DNA of 64,000 nucleotides from the NCBI GenBank assembly GCA_003166865.1, contig PMUP01000026.1:1-64000 (forward strand), read 5' to 3'. Each line of letters opens with the position of its first letter. Position 1 is the stretch's first letter. Shown one piece after another: positions 8,518-17,959 of the stretch. The stretch comes from Bryobacterales bacterium (GTDB taxonomy: Bacteria; Acidobacteriota; Terriglobia; Bryobacterales; Bryobacteraceae). Under the pieces are notes generated by a model. It ran no database searches, was not told the origin of the DNA, and saw only the letters and a program-made list of their open reading frames with translations. Position numbers and translations under genes: made by a program.

Positions 8518-8535
8518 TTCATCTGTGGCTTATTC

Positions 8536-10176
8536 TCAGAACTCTTGCGTGACACGCATCACCTCGTCGGCTGTGGTCAATCCGCTGGCTACCTTGGACC
8601 AGCCGTCCTCGCGCAAATTGCGCATGCCGATGCGGCGAGCCGCGTTGGTGATGGCCACCGCGTCTTCATTTTTCATGATGAGTTGCCGGATGCCGTCATC
8701 CAGCTCCATCAGCTCGAAAATCCCTACGCGGCCGGTGTAACCGGAGCCGAAACAGTGTTCGCAGCCGCGACCCGTGTAACATTGCACCATGTCGCCGCTC
8801 GGCGCGAACCGCGTGCCGCCCTTCTCTTTGCAATGCTCGCAGATGAGACGGACCAGCCGCTGCGCCAGCACCGCCACCAGCGACGACGTGATCAGGTAGT
8901 TCTCCACGCCCATGTCGGTCAGGCGTGAAATCGCGCTGGGGGCGTCGTTGGTGTGCAGTGTCGAGAATACGAAATGGCCGGTGAGCGACGACCGAATCGC
9001 GATATCGGCTGTCTCGCGGTCGCGAATCTCGCCCACCATGATGACGTCGGGATCCTGACGGACAATATGCCGCAGTCCGGAGGCAAACGTCAGACCGATC
9101 TGGGTGTTCACGTGGAGCTGGTTGATTCCGTCCATCTGATATTCGACGGGATCTTCAATGGTGATGATCTTCTTGTCGCTCTGATTGATCCGCTTCAGCG
9201 CCGAATACAGCGTGGTGGATTTGCCGCTGCCCGTGGGACCCGTCACCAGAAAAATGCCATGCGGCAGCGACGTGTAATAGGTCATGCGGCCGAGCATGTG
9301 GCCGTCGAACCCCAGGCGGCCAAGATCGTAGAAATCGCCCGCGGACCGGTCCAACAGACGCATCACGACGCTTTCGCCGTACAACGTCGGCAGCGTGGAA
9401 ACGCGCAAATCCACCTCGCGGCCCAGTGTCTTGATCTTGATGCGTCCGTCCTGCGGGAGGCGCCGCTCGGCGATGTTGAGCTTGGCCATCAGTTTCACGC
9501 GCGAGATCATGGCCGCCTTCATTTCGCGCGGCGGCGGATCTTGATTGTAGAGCACGCCGTCCACGCGATAGCGGATGCGAAACTCCTTTTCGAACGGCTC
9601 CAGGTGAATATCGCTAGCCCGCTTTTCAACCGCTGAAGCGATGATCGCGTTCACCAGCCGGATGACCGGCGCCTCGCTCGCCATATCGCGCAGGTGTTCG
9701 AGATCTTCCGACAGCTCGCCGGCTTGGAATTCGAAATCGGTTTCGGAGCGCGCCGCCGACTCGCCGTAGTATTTGTCGATCGCATCCACGATCTCCTGCT
9801 CGGGCGCGAGCACGGTTTTGATCTTGAGACCGGTGCAATGGCGCACCGCAGCGATGGTTTCGACGTCCAACGGGTCGGCCATCGCGAGCGTGATGGTGTG
9901 GTCGTCGCGGCTCATCGGCAGGCAGCGGAATTGGCGCAGGAAGCGCGGTGAAAGCGTCTCGGTTTCCGGAGAGATTACCGGCGGTGCGTCGATCGAAACC
10001 AGCGGAACCTGCAACTGTTCCGAGAGCGCCGCCAAAACGTCGCGCATGGCGATGAAGCCCATGTCGACCAGCGTCTTGCCGATTTTGTCGCCGCGCTCCT
10101 TCTGCAGTTCCAGCGCCCGCTCCACATCCTCGGCGGTGATGAGCTTACGCTCGATCAGGATCTCGCCCAGCCGCAT
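8536..10176 (-). CDS. gspE: Type II secretion traffic ATPase GspE
   Basis: A 546-aa hexameric ATPase energising the secretion platform from the cytoplasm. Domains are an N-terminal GspE N1E domain (MRLGEILIERKLI), a middle domain, and a RecA-like motor with Walker A GPTGSGKSTT near residue 313. Asp box, Walker B (DPDVIMVGEIRD) and His box (STLHTNDA) follow. A tetracysteine zinc finger is present (CEHC about 26 residues before CEHC). It is the first gsp gene, 21 bp after the 176-aa exported-protein gene. PilB is the alternative, but the surrounding gsp genes decide. Confidence 0.94.
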   Translation of the reverse strand: MRLGEILIERKLITAEDVERALELQKERGDKIGKTLVDMGFIAMRDVLAALSEQLQVPLVSIDAPPVISPETETLSPRFLRQFRCLPMSRDDHTITLAMADPLDVETIAAVRHCTGLKIKTVLAPEQEIVDAIDKYYGESAARSETDFEFQAGELSEDLEHLRDMASEAPVIRLVNAIIASAVEKRASDIHLEPFEKEFRIRYRVDGVLYNQDPPPREMKAAMISRVKLMAKLNIAERRLPQDGRIKIKTLGREVDLRVSTLPTLYGESVVMRLLDRSAGDFYDLGRLGFDGHMLGRMTYYTSLPHGIFLVTGPTGSGKSTTLYSALKRINQSDKKIITIEDPVEYQMDGINQLHVNTQIGLTFASGLRHIVRQDPDVIMVGEIRDRETADIAIRSSLTGHFVFSTLHTNDAPSAISRLTDMGVENYLITSSLVAVLAQRLVRLICEHCKEKGGTRFAPSGDMVQCYTGRGCEHCFGSGYTGRVGIFELMELDDGIRQLIMKNEDAVAITNAARRIGMRNLREDGWSKVASGLTTADEVMRVTQEF

Positions 10177-10197
10177 TGCTTTAAAACCCTCGCATGC

Positions 10198-10728
10198 CTA
10201 GAACTCGTCGGATGCGATCTGTGCTTGTTCGGCATTGGCCGCCGCGAGCAGAGCCTTGCGCGGCGCGTGCATCACGATCTGAGCGGGCAGTCCCTCGTGG
10301 TTTTCCCAGGTCCAATAGAACAGAGAAATCCCAACTGCGACTTGCTCGTCGGGAGGAACCGCATCCAGCGAGCGGGCCGAGTCCATTAACATCGCGCGCA
10401 TCGTGGTCCGAAGCGCCGCCATGCGCTGCACCTTTTTGTCGTGCGTCTTGACGATTTCATCCGGCCGGATGGCGGGATGGAAAGGACTGATTCCCGCGGC
10501 CTGCGCCAGGTTCACTTCGCTGAGAAAGACCGCGCCATAGCCGCGAATGTAGGTTCCCTGCGAAACGCCCAGCACCTCCGCCGGATCTTGCGGCCAGATT
10601 CCGGTAAGCTTCGCGTCCAAGCCATGCTCCATGGCTTCGATCATGGCTCGATTCACCTTTGGACCGTCGGCTATCGATCCGGCCGGCAGAGTGCCCAGCA
10701 TAATGCTCGCAATCAGTAGAGTTCTCAT
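10198..10728 (-). CDS. Exported hypothetical protein (176 aa)
   Basis: An N-terminal signal sequence (MRTLLIASIMLGTLPAGSIA) precedes a soluble helical domain with no family that I recognise. It contains the stretches VSQGTYIRGYGAVFLSEVNL and ISLFYWTWENHEGLP. The ATG overlaps the anti-sigma stop (ATGA), and gspE follows by 21 bp, so it is probably co-expressed with both. A periplasmic or secreted role linked to the secretion system or its sigma factor is an inference from position only. Confidence 0.75.
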   Translation of the reverse strand: MRTLLIASIMLGTLPAGSIADGPKVNRAMIEAMEHGLDAKLTGIWPQDPAEVLGVSQGTYIRGYGAVFLSEVNLAQAAGISPFHPAIRPDEIVKTHDKKVQRMAALRTTMRAMLMDSARSLDAVPPDEQVAVGISLFYWTWENHEGLPAQIVMHAPRKALLAAANAEQAQIASDEF

Positions 10729-11306
10729 CGGGAAGGCCTTTCGTTACTTGCTACTTCAAACTGCGCCAGGCGCTTGCGGTAATATTCCGCGGCCTGCAGG
10801 TTGGCAAGATCGGATTGCCGCTGAATCTCGAAACGATTCTCAGTGGCGTTCAGCACTTTGGTGAACCGGGCGGCCTGCATGGCCTCGGCATCACTTACGG
10901 CTTTGGTCACGACCGCGTTCATTCGCGCGCTCACCTGGATTTCGATGCGCTGCTCGATCTTGGCCTCATCCACTGCGGACCCGGCTGCCGGAGCCACCGG
11001 CCGCACGAATCCATGCGCCAGAATGGCAGCCGCCAGCAACGCCGCGGACGCAAAGCCCATCGCCGGGCCCGAGCGCCACATGGTTTGCCACCAGCGCGGC
11101 TCAAACACTCGATCGGAGACAAACGCGATGCGCCGCGGCATCTCCTCATCTTCGAGCGAAGCCAGCGCACTTCGCGTCAAGTTCAACCGATCCAACTCAT
11201 CGTGGCAGTTCTGGCAAGCACGCACGTGATCCTCTACCGCCATTTTTTCGCGCTGCGCCAATTCACCAACCACATAAGCCTTCAAATCCAGCACTGAGCA
11301 ACTCAT
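10725..11306 (-). CDS. Zinc-finger anti-sigma factor
   Basis: The ATG at 11306 overlaps the ECF sigma stop (ATGA), giving 193 aa. The N-terminus carries a ZAS-type zinc motif (H-x3-C-x2-C in HVRACQNCHDEL) that normally clamps the cognate sigma factor. One membrane helix is near residues 78-98 (GPAMGFASAALLAAAILAHGF). The rest is a charged, predicted coiled-coil periplasmic region. The adjacent sigma gene makes the pairing very likely. The sensed signal is unknown. Confidence 0.85.
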   Translation of the reverse strand: MSCSVLDLKAYVVGELAQREKMAVEDHVRACQNCHDELDRLNLTRSALASLEDEEMPRRIAFVSDRVFEPRWWQTMWRSGPAMGFASAALLAAAILAHGFVRPVAPAAGSAVDEAKIEQRIEIQVSARMNAVVTKAVSDAEAMQAARFTKVLNATENRFEIQRQSDLANLQAAEYYRKRLAQFEVASNERPSR

Positions 11307-11872
11307 TCCACGCCTCCCATATTGATTGGAGCCCCTCCGGTATTGATTGGAGCCAATGCCTGTTTCAGAAGATCGAGCGCCGTGTACAGCCTGGACTTCA
11401 CCGTCGAGACCGGGCACGATAGAATCTCCGCCATTTCCTCGAACTTGAATCCTTGATAAACCTTCAAGACCACGGCTTCGCGCTGATCGTTCGACAGCCG
11501 TTCCAGCGCCCTTCGCACGGCCAGCGTCGACTCGATAGGGAACAGGCCCCCACTCGCTTCGGCCATGCGGGGCTCGACGGTCAGTTCACCCTCCGGCCGG
11601 TTCTTGCGTAACAAAGAATACGCCTCGTTATGCGCGATTCGAAACAGCCAAGGCGGGAACTTCGCCGGGTCATCGAGCTTCTTCAGATTCTGATAGGCCT
11701 TCAAAAACACATCCTGGCTGAGATCAAGGGCGTCCTCACGCTGCCGCACCAACCGCAAGAGATAATTGAAGACACGCTTCTCCCACCGAGACACGAGCAC
11801 GTTGTAGGCATCCACGTGCCCCCGACGCGCCTTGGCGATCAGGTCGCGGTCCTCAACCTCCCGAAAGATCAA
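11303..11872 (-). CDS. ECF-family RNA polymerase sigma factor
   Basis: A 189-aa sigma-70 family protein with region 2 (NYLLRLVRQREDALDLSQDVFLKAYQNL) and region 4 (LSNDQREAVVLKVYQGFKFEEMAEILSCPVSTVKSRL). It lacks regions 1 and 3, as ECF factors do. The C-terminus ends in a small repeat (PINTGGAPINMGG) encoded by a short tandem duplication, which is unusual. It probably directs RNA polymerase to promoters controlled through the anti-sigma gene that overlaps it. It sits upstream of the gsp genes on the same strand. Confidence 0.9.
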   Translation of the reverse strand: MIFREVEDRDLIAKARRGHVDAYNVLVSRWEKRVFNYLLRLVRQREDALDLSQDVFLKAYQNLKKLDDPAKFPPWLFRIAHNEAYSLLRKNRPEGELTVEPRMAEASGGLFPIESTLAVRRALERLSNDQREAVVLKVYQGFKFEEMAEILSCPVSTVKSRLYTALDLLKQALAPINTGGAPINMGGVE

Positions 11873-11939
11873 ACTTCGGCTCCAATCAGAAGACGCGGCT
11901 CAAGACGAAAAAGACGAAACGCGTTTTGGGCGCGCGGAG

Positions 11940-14081
11940 TCACGTCCTACGTCTGTATTTTCGCACCAACCCGCGCATGATCCGCTCACTGGCGGTCCCG
12001 AACGGCTGGTCGGTGGTCAAGTAGGTCCAGGTGGCGCCGCGCTGGGAGGGGTCCAGGCTGGCTGCGTCGGCTTCGCCCAGACGCTTCTCGATCTCCCCAT
12101 CGATCTGCTCCTCGATCTGGGTAAACAGCGAATGGACCGATGTCAGATACTCGTGCAACGGGTCCCGGCCGCCCCAGGACAGCCATTGAACGCCCTCCCG
12201 CAGGTCGGTGATGGTGGCCAGGTAGTCGGCCCAGAGGTCATCGATAGTACGGAGCGAAACCAGGCGTTCCAGCTCCGAGGAACAGGGCGTCTCGCCCGTC
12301 AGGATGGCTTGCCGGCGCTGCTGGATCTTCTGGCGCTGGCCCTCGGTCGCGCTCTCATACTTATGCAAAAACCGCCGGATTTCCAGGTTCTGCCCTTCCG
12401 CGATGCGCTGAACACTCTCGATATCCGGCTCGATACCCGGATTTTCAGCTCCATACTTTAAGAGCAGGTCGTCCTGCAGCGAAACGAAGAATTCCGAGCT
12501 GCCGGGGTCGCCCTGCCGTCCGGCCCGCCCGCGCAGTTGGTTGTCAATTCGCCGGCTCTCGTGGCGGTTGGTCCCGATCACGTGCAATCCGCCTAGTTCG
12601 GCCACACCGTGCGCGAGTTGGATGTCCGTGCCGCGTCCAGCCATGTTGGTGGAGATAGTGACTGCGCCTAATTCGCCCGCTCGCGCAATCATCCCCGCTT
12701 CTTGTTCTTCGTGCCGCGCGTTCAACACTTGATGCGGAATGCCGCCGCCGGAGCCAGGCAATTTGAGTCTGGCGCTCAGCCGTTCGGACTCCTCCACACT
12801 GCGCGTCCCCACTAACACGGGCCTGCCGCTCGAGTGCAAGCGCTGGATCTCGGCGATCACGGCTTGTTCCTTGTCCCTTTTAGTTGCATAGAGCCGATCC
12901 GGCAAATCAACGCGAATCATGGGGCGATTGGTGGGGATCACCTCCACTTCCAGGCCATATACCAGCCGGAACTCGTCGGCTTGCGTCGCGGCGGTGCCGG
13001 TCATCCCGCACACCTTGGGGTACAGCGATATCAGGTTTTGAAGCGTGATTGACCCGAGAATCCGGCCCTGCGCCTTGAGCGCCAAACCTTCCTTCGCTTC
13101 GATGGCCGTGTGCAGCCCAGCCGGCCAGCGGCGGTTCTCCGCGATGCGGCCCTTGAACTCGTCCACCGATTCAATCGCGCCGTCCTTTACCAGGTAAGCC
13201 ACGTCGCGCCGCAGCATCGCATGAGCGTGCAGCGAATCCTGGACGGCGGTGAGCAGCGCGAGGTTCTCTTCGGTGAATAGATTGCCGCAGCCGAATGAAG
13301 TTTCCACGGCGCGGATACCGGCATCGGTGAGCGCGATGTTGCGGGCGTACTCGTCCAGGGTAAAGTGCCGGAATTTGCGGAAGTGGCGGGTCACTCGATC
13401 CACTTGATACGCGAGCGGCTCCTGATTCGCTTCGCCACCCGCGATCACCAGCGGAATGCGCGCTTCGTCGATGAGAATCGAGTCAGCTTCGTCGATCACG
13501 GCAGCCGCGAACGGCCGATGCACCTGCTCGCGCGGGTGGAGCGCCAGTCCATCGCGCAAATGGTCGAACCCGATCTCGTTTGCGGTGGCGTAAGTAATAT
13601 CGCAGGCGTAGGCGCGGCGGCGATCCTCGATCCCCATGCTTTGCTGGACACAAGCTACAGCAAGTCCCAGGAACTCGTAAATGCCGCCCATCCATTGGGC
13701 GTCGCGGCGCGCCAGGTAGTCGTTCACCGTCATCACGTGAACGCCCTGGCTTTCTTTCCCGTACCAGACCACCGCGGGAACGGCGGCCAGCGTCTTGCCT
13801 TCACCGGTCTGCATTTCGGCGACCTTGCCGGCGGCCAGGGCCAACGCGCCTTCCAACTGAACGTCGAACATCTTGAGGCCCAGCACGCGTTCGGCGACGA
13901 CGGCGCACAGCGCGAACACGTCCGGAAGTTCCATCGCGCGCCAAGCGATGGCTTTCAGCTCAGCGTCGCTCAAGGCGCTCAATTCCGCGCGACGGCTTTT
14001 GATCAAAGGAACAATCGATTCGGACCGAGCCGAACCGCGAAACAAATTCAGCAAGAATTGGCGCACGCTTTTCTTAAGCAC
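11940..14081 (-). CDS. SecA-like preprotein translocase ATPase, short form
   Basis: A 713-aa protein with a GTG start and a strong AAAGGAGG ribosome site. It has the SecA motor: Walker A MQTGEGKT, motif II VIDEADSILIDEAR and motif VI GRAGRQGDPGSSEFF. Canonical SecA is roughly 830-950 aa and usually ends in a cysteine-rich SecB-binding tail, absent here. The C-terminus is YRRRT after a shortened scaffold. This suggests an accessory SecA (SecA2-like) rather than the housekeeping protein, though the primary copy could be elsewhere. It lies 67 bp upstream of the ECF sigma gene. Confidence 0.82.
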   Translation of the reverse strand: MLKKSVRQFLLNLFRGSARSESIVPLIKSRRAELSALSDAELKAIAWRAMELPDVFALCAVVAERVLGLKMFDVQLEGALALAAGKVAEMQTGEGKTLAAVPAVVWYGKESQGVHVMTVNDYLARRDAQWMGGIYEFLGLAVACVQQSMGIEDRRRAYACDITYATANEIGFDHLRDGLALHPREQVHRPFAAAVIDEADSILIDEARIPLVIAGGEANQEPLAYQVDRVTRHFRKFRHFTLDEYARNIALTDAGIRAVETSFGCGNLFTEENLALLTAVQDSLHAHAMLRRDVAYLVKDGAIESVDEFKGRIAENRRWPAGLHTAIEAKEGLALKAQGRILGSITLQNLISLYPKVCGMTGTAATQADEFRLVYGLEVEVIPTNRPMIRVDLPDRLYATKRDKEQAVIAEIQRLHSSGRPVLVGTRSVEESERLSARLKLPGSGGGIPHQVLNARHEEQEAGMIARAGELGAVTISTNMAGRGTDIQLAHGVAELGGLHVIGTNRHESRRIDNQLRGRAGRQGDPGSSEFFVSLQDDLLLKYGAENPGIEPDIESVQRIAEGQNLEIRRFLHKYESATEGQRQKIQQRRQAILTGETPCSSELERLVSLRTIDDLWADYLATITDLREGVQWLSWGGRDPLHEYLTSVHSLFTQIEEQIDGEIEKRLGEADAASLDPSQRGATWTYLTTDQPFGTASERIMRGLVRKYRRRT

Positions 14082-14108
14082 GCCCCTCCTTTCTCCTTCT
14101 AGCCCGGG

Positions 14109-14378
14109 CTAACGGCGAGAAGGGGGAGGACGCTGGTAGAGGGATGCCGCGAAATACCGGGCTTTCGCCGGCGATTCAAAGTTCGGTGGAGCAACGGGAC
14201 GCTGGTAGCGAGTGACGCGATGCGCAAGAACTGGAACCTGTTGCTCGGAGCGCTCCTGCGCGATCCAGACGATCGCGGAACTGGCGCCACCCGTTCGCGC
14301 GCGAGCAACAGGCACGGCGGCGCCGGTCGAAAGCGCCATCAGCGCTGCCAGAAGCCAGGTGATCGCCCGCTTGTTCAC
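14109..14378 (-). CDS. Small exported hypothetical protein (89 aa)
   Basis: The N-terminal hydrophobic segment (ITWLLAALMALSTGAAVPVARA) looks like a cleavable signal. The rest is basic and Pro-rich without a known motif. It lies 27 bp upstream of the secA-like gene and 28 bp downstream of the 309-aa gene, on the same strand, so it is probably in the same transcript. A 12-bp palindrome (TAGCCCGGGCTA, 14100-14111) spans its 3' end. I assign no function. Confidence 0.55.
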   Translation of the reverse strand: MNKRAITWLLAALMALSTGAAVPVARARTGGASSAIVWIAQERSEQQVPVLAHRVTRYQRPVAPPNFESPAKARYFAASLYQRPPPSRR

Positions 14379-14406
14379 TCGATCTTCAGTATACGGAGTT
14401 TCACCA

Positions 14407-15336
14407 CTAGCGAATGGCTTTCTTCAGCCATCGCACCGTCAGCGACCGGTGCTTGGGCGAGAATTGTCCCGCCGCGGCGCGCAGGTAGGGCCGAAACTCC
14501 TCGGTCCAATAGGCCGCGTAGCCGCGTTCGTGAATTTCGTTCAGCACCTGGCTGTAGTGGAGCAGCACGCTTGCACCCAAGGTCTGTCCCGATCGCCATA
14601 CCCCGCGATTGGCCGCGCGGGCGAGCCGCAACAGAGTGACCGGAACGCGCGCGATCGCAGAAACGGCCATCACCGACGACAACTCGAACACGCCGCGATT
14701 CTGCACAGCGGCCTCCGCCTTCAGCTCCTCCCAATGCTGGCGCAGGAACCCAGCCGAAGGCAGATTGCGCGGCGGAATTTTCGCTACCGCGGCGCGAAAT
14801 GTTGCCCACTCCCGGCGCAAGCCCGCGACGTCGAGAGGCGGAGTATTGCACAGATCGGCGATTTGGCTCGCGGTCTTCTCCAGACCCTCCAGGAGCTGAT
14901 CGACGTTCTCAAACTTGGCGTCGCCCTCCAGCACGCCCTCTTGTTTCAGCGCATCCGCGATTTCTTGAACGATGTGACGCCCGGCGCCCGAAACGTCAGC
15001 CAGCGCCGCCATAATCCATACCGGCGATGCGCGAAACGCGAGCAAACCCGCCAGTTCAATGCCATGCCCAGCCGTCCGGCGCAGCAGAAAATCGTTGGCT
15101 AACTCGCCTCCGGACGGATACACGCCCTTGACTTCGCCCACCCGCTCGATCATGAAGCGCAGGGCGATGTCCACCATCATCTGGTAGGTCTTAGTGCGGC
15201 GAACCGCGGCTGGCAGTGAAACGTCGCCAATCTCGCGAATCAAACCACCGGCCAGCGCCGCAGCCGAGCGCACCACCCGTTCCGGCAAGGAGACGACATA
15301 GCGGGCAACTCTTGCGCTGGACTTGGCCGGCTTCAT
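14407..15336 (-). CDS. Conserved-looking hypothetical protein (309 aa)
   Basis: A mostly alpha-helical protein of 309 aa with no signal peptide and no motif I can name. Segments such as ELANDFLLRRTAGHGIELAGLLAFRAS and AVQNRGVFELSSVMAVSAIA are amphipathic or mildly hydrophobic, so peripheral membrane contact is possible. It is the first gene of the leftward series that continues through the secA-like gene, the sigma/anti-sigma pair and the gsp operon. The next gene to the right diverges after 26 bp. Confidence 0.65.
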   Translation of the reverse strand: MKPAKSSARVARYVVSLPERVVRSAAALAGGLIREIGDVSLPAAVRRTKTYQMMVDIALRFMIERVGEVKGVYPSGGELANDFLLRRTAGHGIELAGLLAFRASPVWIMAALADVSGAGRHIVQEIADALKQEGVLEGDAKFENVDQLLEGLEKTASQIADLCNTPPLDVAGLRREWATFRAAVAKIPPRNLPSAGFLRQHWEELKAEAAVQNRGVFELSSVMAVSAIARVPVTLLRLARAANRGVWRSGQTLGASVLLHYSQVLNEIHERGYAAYWTEEFRPYLRAAAGQFSPKHRSLTVRWLKKAIR

Positions 15337-15362
15337 GGCTAAGTATAATTGTGCCTGAAGCC

Positions 15363-15827
15363 ATGGCTGACATCGTGATTCGACCCAGCATGAAGTTCAT
15401 CAAGATTGGATACGTTTGCGCCTTGCTCGTGGTATGCGCAGCGATATTCGTTCACTACAAGTACGTGGTGGATTGGCATCCCGACTGGCGATACCCTTAC
15501 CTTCCCATCGCGAGTCTGCTTATCTTGCTGTGGCCGATCAAACGGCACCTCCAGCGGCAGACCGTCAAGTTGACAATCGCGGGCGACAAGCTGCGCTACG
15601 AAACTGGATTGGGTTCAAGGTCCACTCGCATCATTCAGCTCCCCAAGGTACAGGACGTACGGGTGATCCAGTCCCTCGCACAACGGATGTTCGACGTCGG
15701 CAATGTGTCTATCGAGACTGCGGGCGAAAATAGCCGCCTGGTGGTGGGAAATCTCGATGCTCCCCGGCAGCTAGCGGAGCAACTCACCGATATCTCGGGG
15801 CATCCATCCACAACCGGCCTGCATTAA
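15363..15827 (+). CDS. Bacterial PH (bPH2) domain membrane protein
   Basis: I chose the ATG at 15363 (MADIVIRPSMKF), giving 154 aa. Upstream extension would overlap the divergent gene. Two membrane helices (about residues 15-32 and 45-60) are followed by a bPH2-type beta domain (LTIAGDKLRYETGLGSRSTRIIQLPKVQDVRV). This matches the YdbS/DUF304 layout, in which RIIQLPKVQDV is typical. The role of these membrane-anchored PH domains is generally unclear. Confidence 0.75.
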   Translation: MADIVIRPSMKFIKIGYVCALLVVCAAIFVHYKYVVDWHPDWRYPYLPIASLLILLWPIKRHLQRQTVKLTIAGDKLRYETGLGSRSTRIIQLPKVQDVRVIQSLAQRMFDVGNVSIETAGENSRLVVGNLDAPRQLAEQLTDISGHPSTTGLH

Positions 15828-15910
15828 ATTCAACTAAGAATAGGCGTTTCAACAACTTCCCTGCCCGTCGAAAGCCCGATGCAAATGGTTTTTTGATATG
15901 GTAATAGGAA

Positions 15911-17932
15911 GTGACTCGAAAAAAGGTTAGGGGGCAGCCAGCCCTTGGTCTCGCATTGCTACTGGTTGCCGCGCTTCCTGGAATCGGCGCCTGGAAGTTG
16001 GCCGGTCCGTTCGGAGGGAGCGCGAGAGCAATAGCAATTGATCCGCGCAATGGCGGAACATTGATCGCCGGTTCACGCGACTCGTTGCTGTTCCGTTCTG
16101 ACGACGCCGGTGCGTCCTGGCGGCTGCTGCCGTTTCCACGTGGGACACCGGGCGTATTCAATTCGGTACTGATTCACCCCGCCGAATCCGGGCATTTTTA
16201 TGCGGGTCTGGATGCGGGAGATTCGCCTGACTCCGGCGTGTGGGAGAGCACGGACGGCGGCGACCATTGGCGCGTTTTGACCGGAACGCGCGGTTCGCGG
16301 ATCGAATCGCTTGCCATTTCGCCCGCCAATGCGGACGTAATTGCGGCCGGTACATCGAAGGGCGTTTTTTTGACCGTTGACGCGGGCGCGACGTGGAATA
16401 GAGTCTCGTCGGAAACCGACGTGGAGATGCAGGACATCACCGCTCTGGCCTTTGATCCCACGGACGCGCGCACGCTCTACGCCGGAACGCCGCACTTGCC
16501 CTGGAAGACCACCGACGGCGGCGCAACATGGCGCTCGATTTCCACTGGCCTGGTTGACGATTCGGACATTTTCTCGATTCGCGTCGACCCCACCCGTCCG
16601 CAATTGGTCTTCGCCAGCGCTTGCAGCGGAATCTATCGCAGCGACAGCGCCGGCCAGGCCTGGGTGAAGATCCACGGAATCCCCGGGACGCACCGCCGGA
16701 CGCACATCATCGCGGAAGACCCGCGCAATTCAGATACGATTTACGCCGGTACCACGCTCGGCCTCTTCAAATCCCCCGACGGCGGCAAGACTTGGCGGCA
16801 CTTAAGTTCCGAGCAAGTGAACTGGATGGTGTTCGACCCCGGCGACCCACGCACACTGTATCTGGCCACCGAATATGCGGGCGTCTTGAAAAGCACCGAC
16901 TCGGGCGAGACCTTCCGGCCCGTAAATGCCGGCTTCGCCAACCATCGGCTGTCGCAGATTACTTCGGACGGAAAGCGGTTGTACGCCAGCAGCACCTATG
17001 AAGGACTGTACGGCGGCGTTTTTGTCAGCAACGACGGCGGTCTGGAATGGTCCCTGCGCGCCAATGAAGAAGCGCTGCTCGGCCGAAACCTTCACAGCCT
17101 GACAGCGTCTCCAGGGGGAAGCGCGGTTGTTTTTGGGGCGAGCGAGGATGCGATCTTGAAATCCGCGGATGGCGGCAAGACTTGGTCATCCTTGCCCGCG
17201 CCCCGGCTGCTGCCCAGCAAAGGACATCTTGTGGTAGCCAACGCCGGACGCACTCGCATCCACGCGCTCCGGGCCGTGTCCGTTAGCTCGGTGTCATCGG
17301 ACAAGCTGGTGCTCTTCGCCGGAACTGACGCAGGCTTATTCCGCAGCTCGAACCTGGGGACCACGTGGGAACAAGTGAAGGCCGCCGGCTTGACTGGAAT
17401 CCCGGTGCTCGCGGTGGAAGCGCCCTCGAACGGCGCCTCGCGTCTGGCCGCGCGAACCAGCTCTGGCCTGTTCATTTCCGTTGACGGCGGCCACGCCTGG
17501 CAGCCCGCCATGCTTCCCGACGACAGCTATTATCTGTACGACTTGGCGCTGCCGGCCAGCCGCGACGTCCCGATTCTCGCTGCAACTTCGCGCGGCCTGC
17601 TGCGTTCTAATGACGAGGGAGCGCACTGGAAGCTGGTGACGGAGGGCGTACCGGCGGCCACGGTGGATTCAGTGCGGTTCAATCCAGAGCAAAAACTGGA
17701 GGCGTTCCTGGTTCAGTACGGTACCGTATACCGTAGCGTGGACGGTGGCGAGTCGTGGCAGTCCTTCTCCAACGATGGGCTCCGGGACGCCGCCATTCGC
17801 GTATTGTGGTTCTCGCCCGATCTTCCCCGGCGGATGTTTGCACTTACCACTGCGCGGGGCACATTGGTTTTCGATCTGCCTCAGGCCGAAGTGGCCAACC
17901 AGGGGGATCACGCCGTTATCTCAAAGCAGTAA
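15911..17932 (+). CDS. Secreted Asp-box (BNR) repeat beta-propeller protein
   Basis: A 673-aa protein from a GTG start with a signal sequence (LALLLVAALPGIGA). About thirteen Asp-box repeats of the S-x-D-x-G-x-x-W type are visible, for example STDGGDHW, TTDGGATW, SPDGGKTW and SVDGGESW. They indicate one or two beta-propellers of the sortilin/VPS10 or sialidase-like fold. No sialidase Arg triad or catalytic motif was evident, so a binding or scaffold role is as likely as glycosidase activity. The OmpA-like gene follows within 30 bp, suggesting a shared transcript. Confidence 0.85.
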   Translation: MTRKKVRGQPALGLALLLVAALPGIGAWKLAGPFGGSARAIAIDPRNGGTLIAGSRDSLLFRSDDAGASWRLLPFPRGTPGVFNSVLIHPAESGHFYAGLDAGDSPDSGVWESTDGGDHWRVLTGTRGSRIESLAISPANADVIAAGTSKGVFLTVDAGATWNRVSSETDVEMQDITALAFDPTDARTLYAGTPHLPWKTTDGGATWRSISTGLVDDSDIFSIRVDPTRPQLVFASACSGIYRSDSAGQAWVKIHGIPGTHRRTHIIAEDPRNSDTIYAGTTLGLFKSPDGGKTWRHLSSEQVNWMVFDPGDPRTLYLATEYAGVLKSTDSGETFRPVNAGFANHRLSQITSDGKRLYASSTYEGLYGGVFVSNDGGLEWSLRANEEALLGRNLHSLTASPGGSAVVFGASEDAILKSADGGKTWSSLPAPRLLPSKGHLVVANAGRTRIHALRAVSVSSVSSDKLVLFAGTDAGLFRSSNLGTTWEQVKAAGLTGIPVLAVEAPSNGASRLAARTSSGLFISVDGGHAWQPAMLPDDSYYLYDLALPASRDVPILAATSRGLLRSNDEGAHWKLVTEGVPAATVDSVRFNPEQKLEAFLVQYGTVYRSVDGGESWQSFSNDGLRDAAIRVLWFSPDLPRRMFALTTARGTLVFDLPQAEVANQGDHAVISKQ

Positions 17933-17959
17933 TTGAAAATCAGAGGAAAGGTGAAAAAC

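Noticed and set aside
13365-14102. 245-aa plus-strand ORF
   Set aside because: Frame shadow of the secA-like gene on the other strand.
14100-14111. TAGCCCGGGCTA palindrome as a terminator
   Set aside because: No loop and no T-run, and it overlaps the end of a small ORF.
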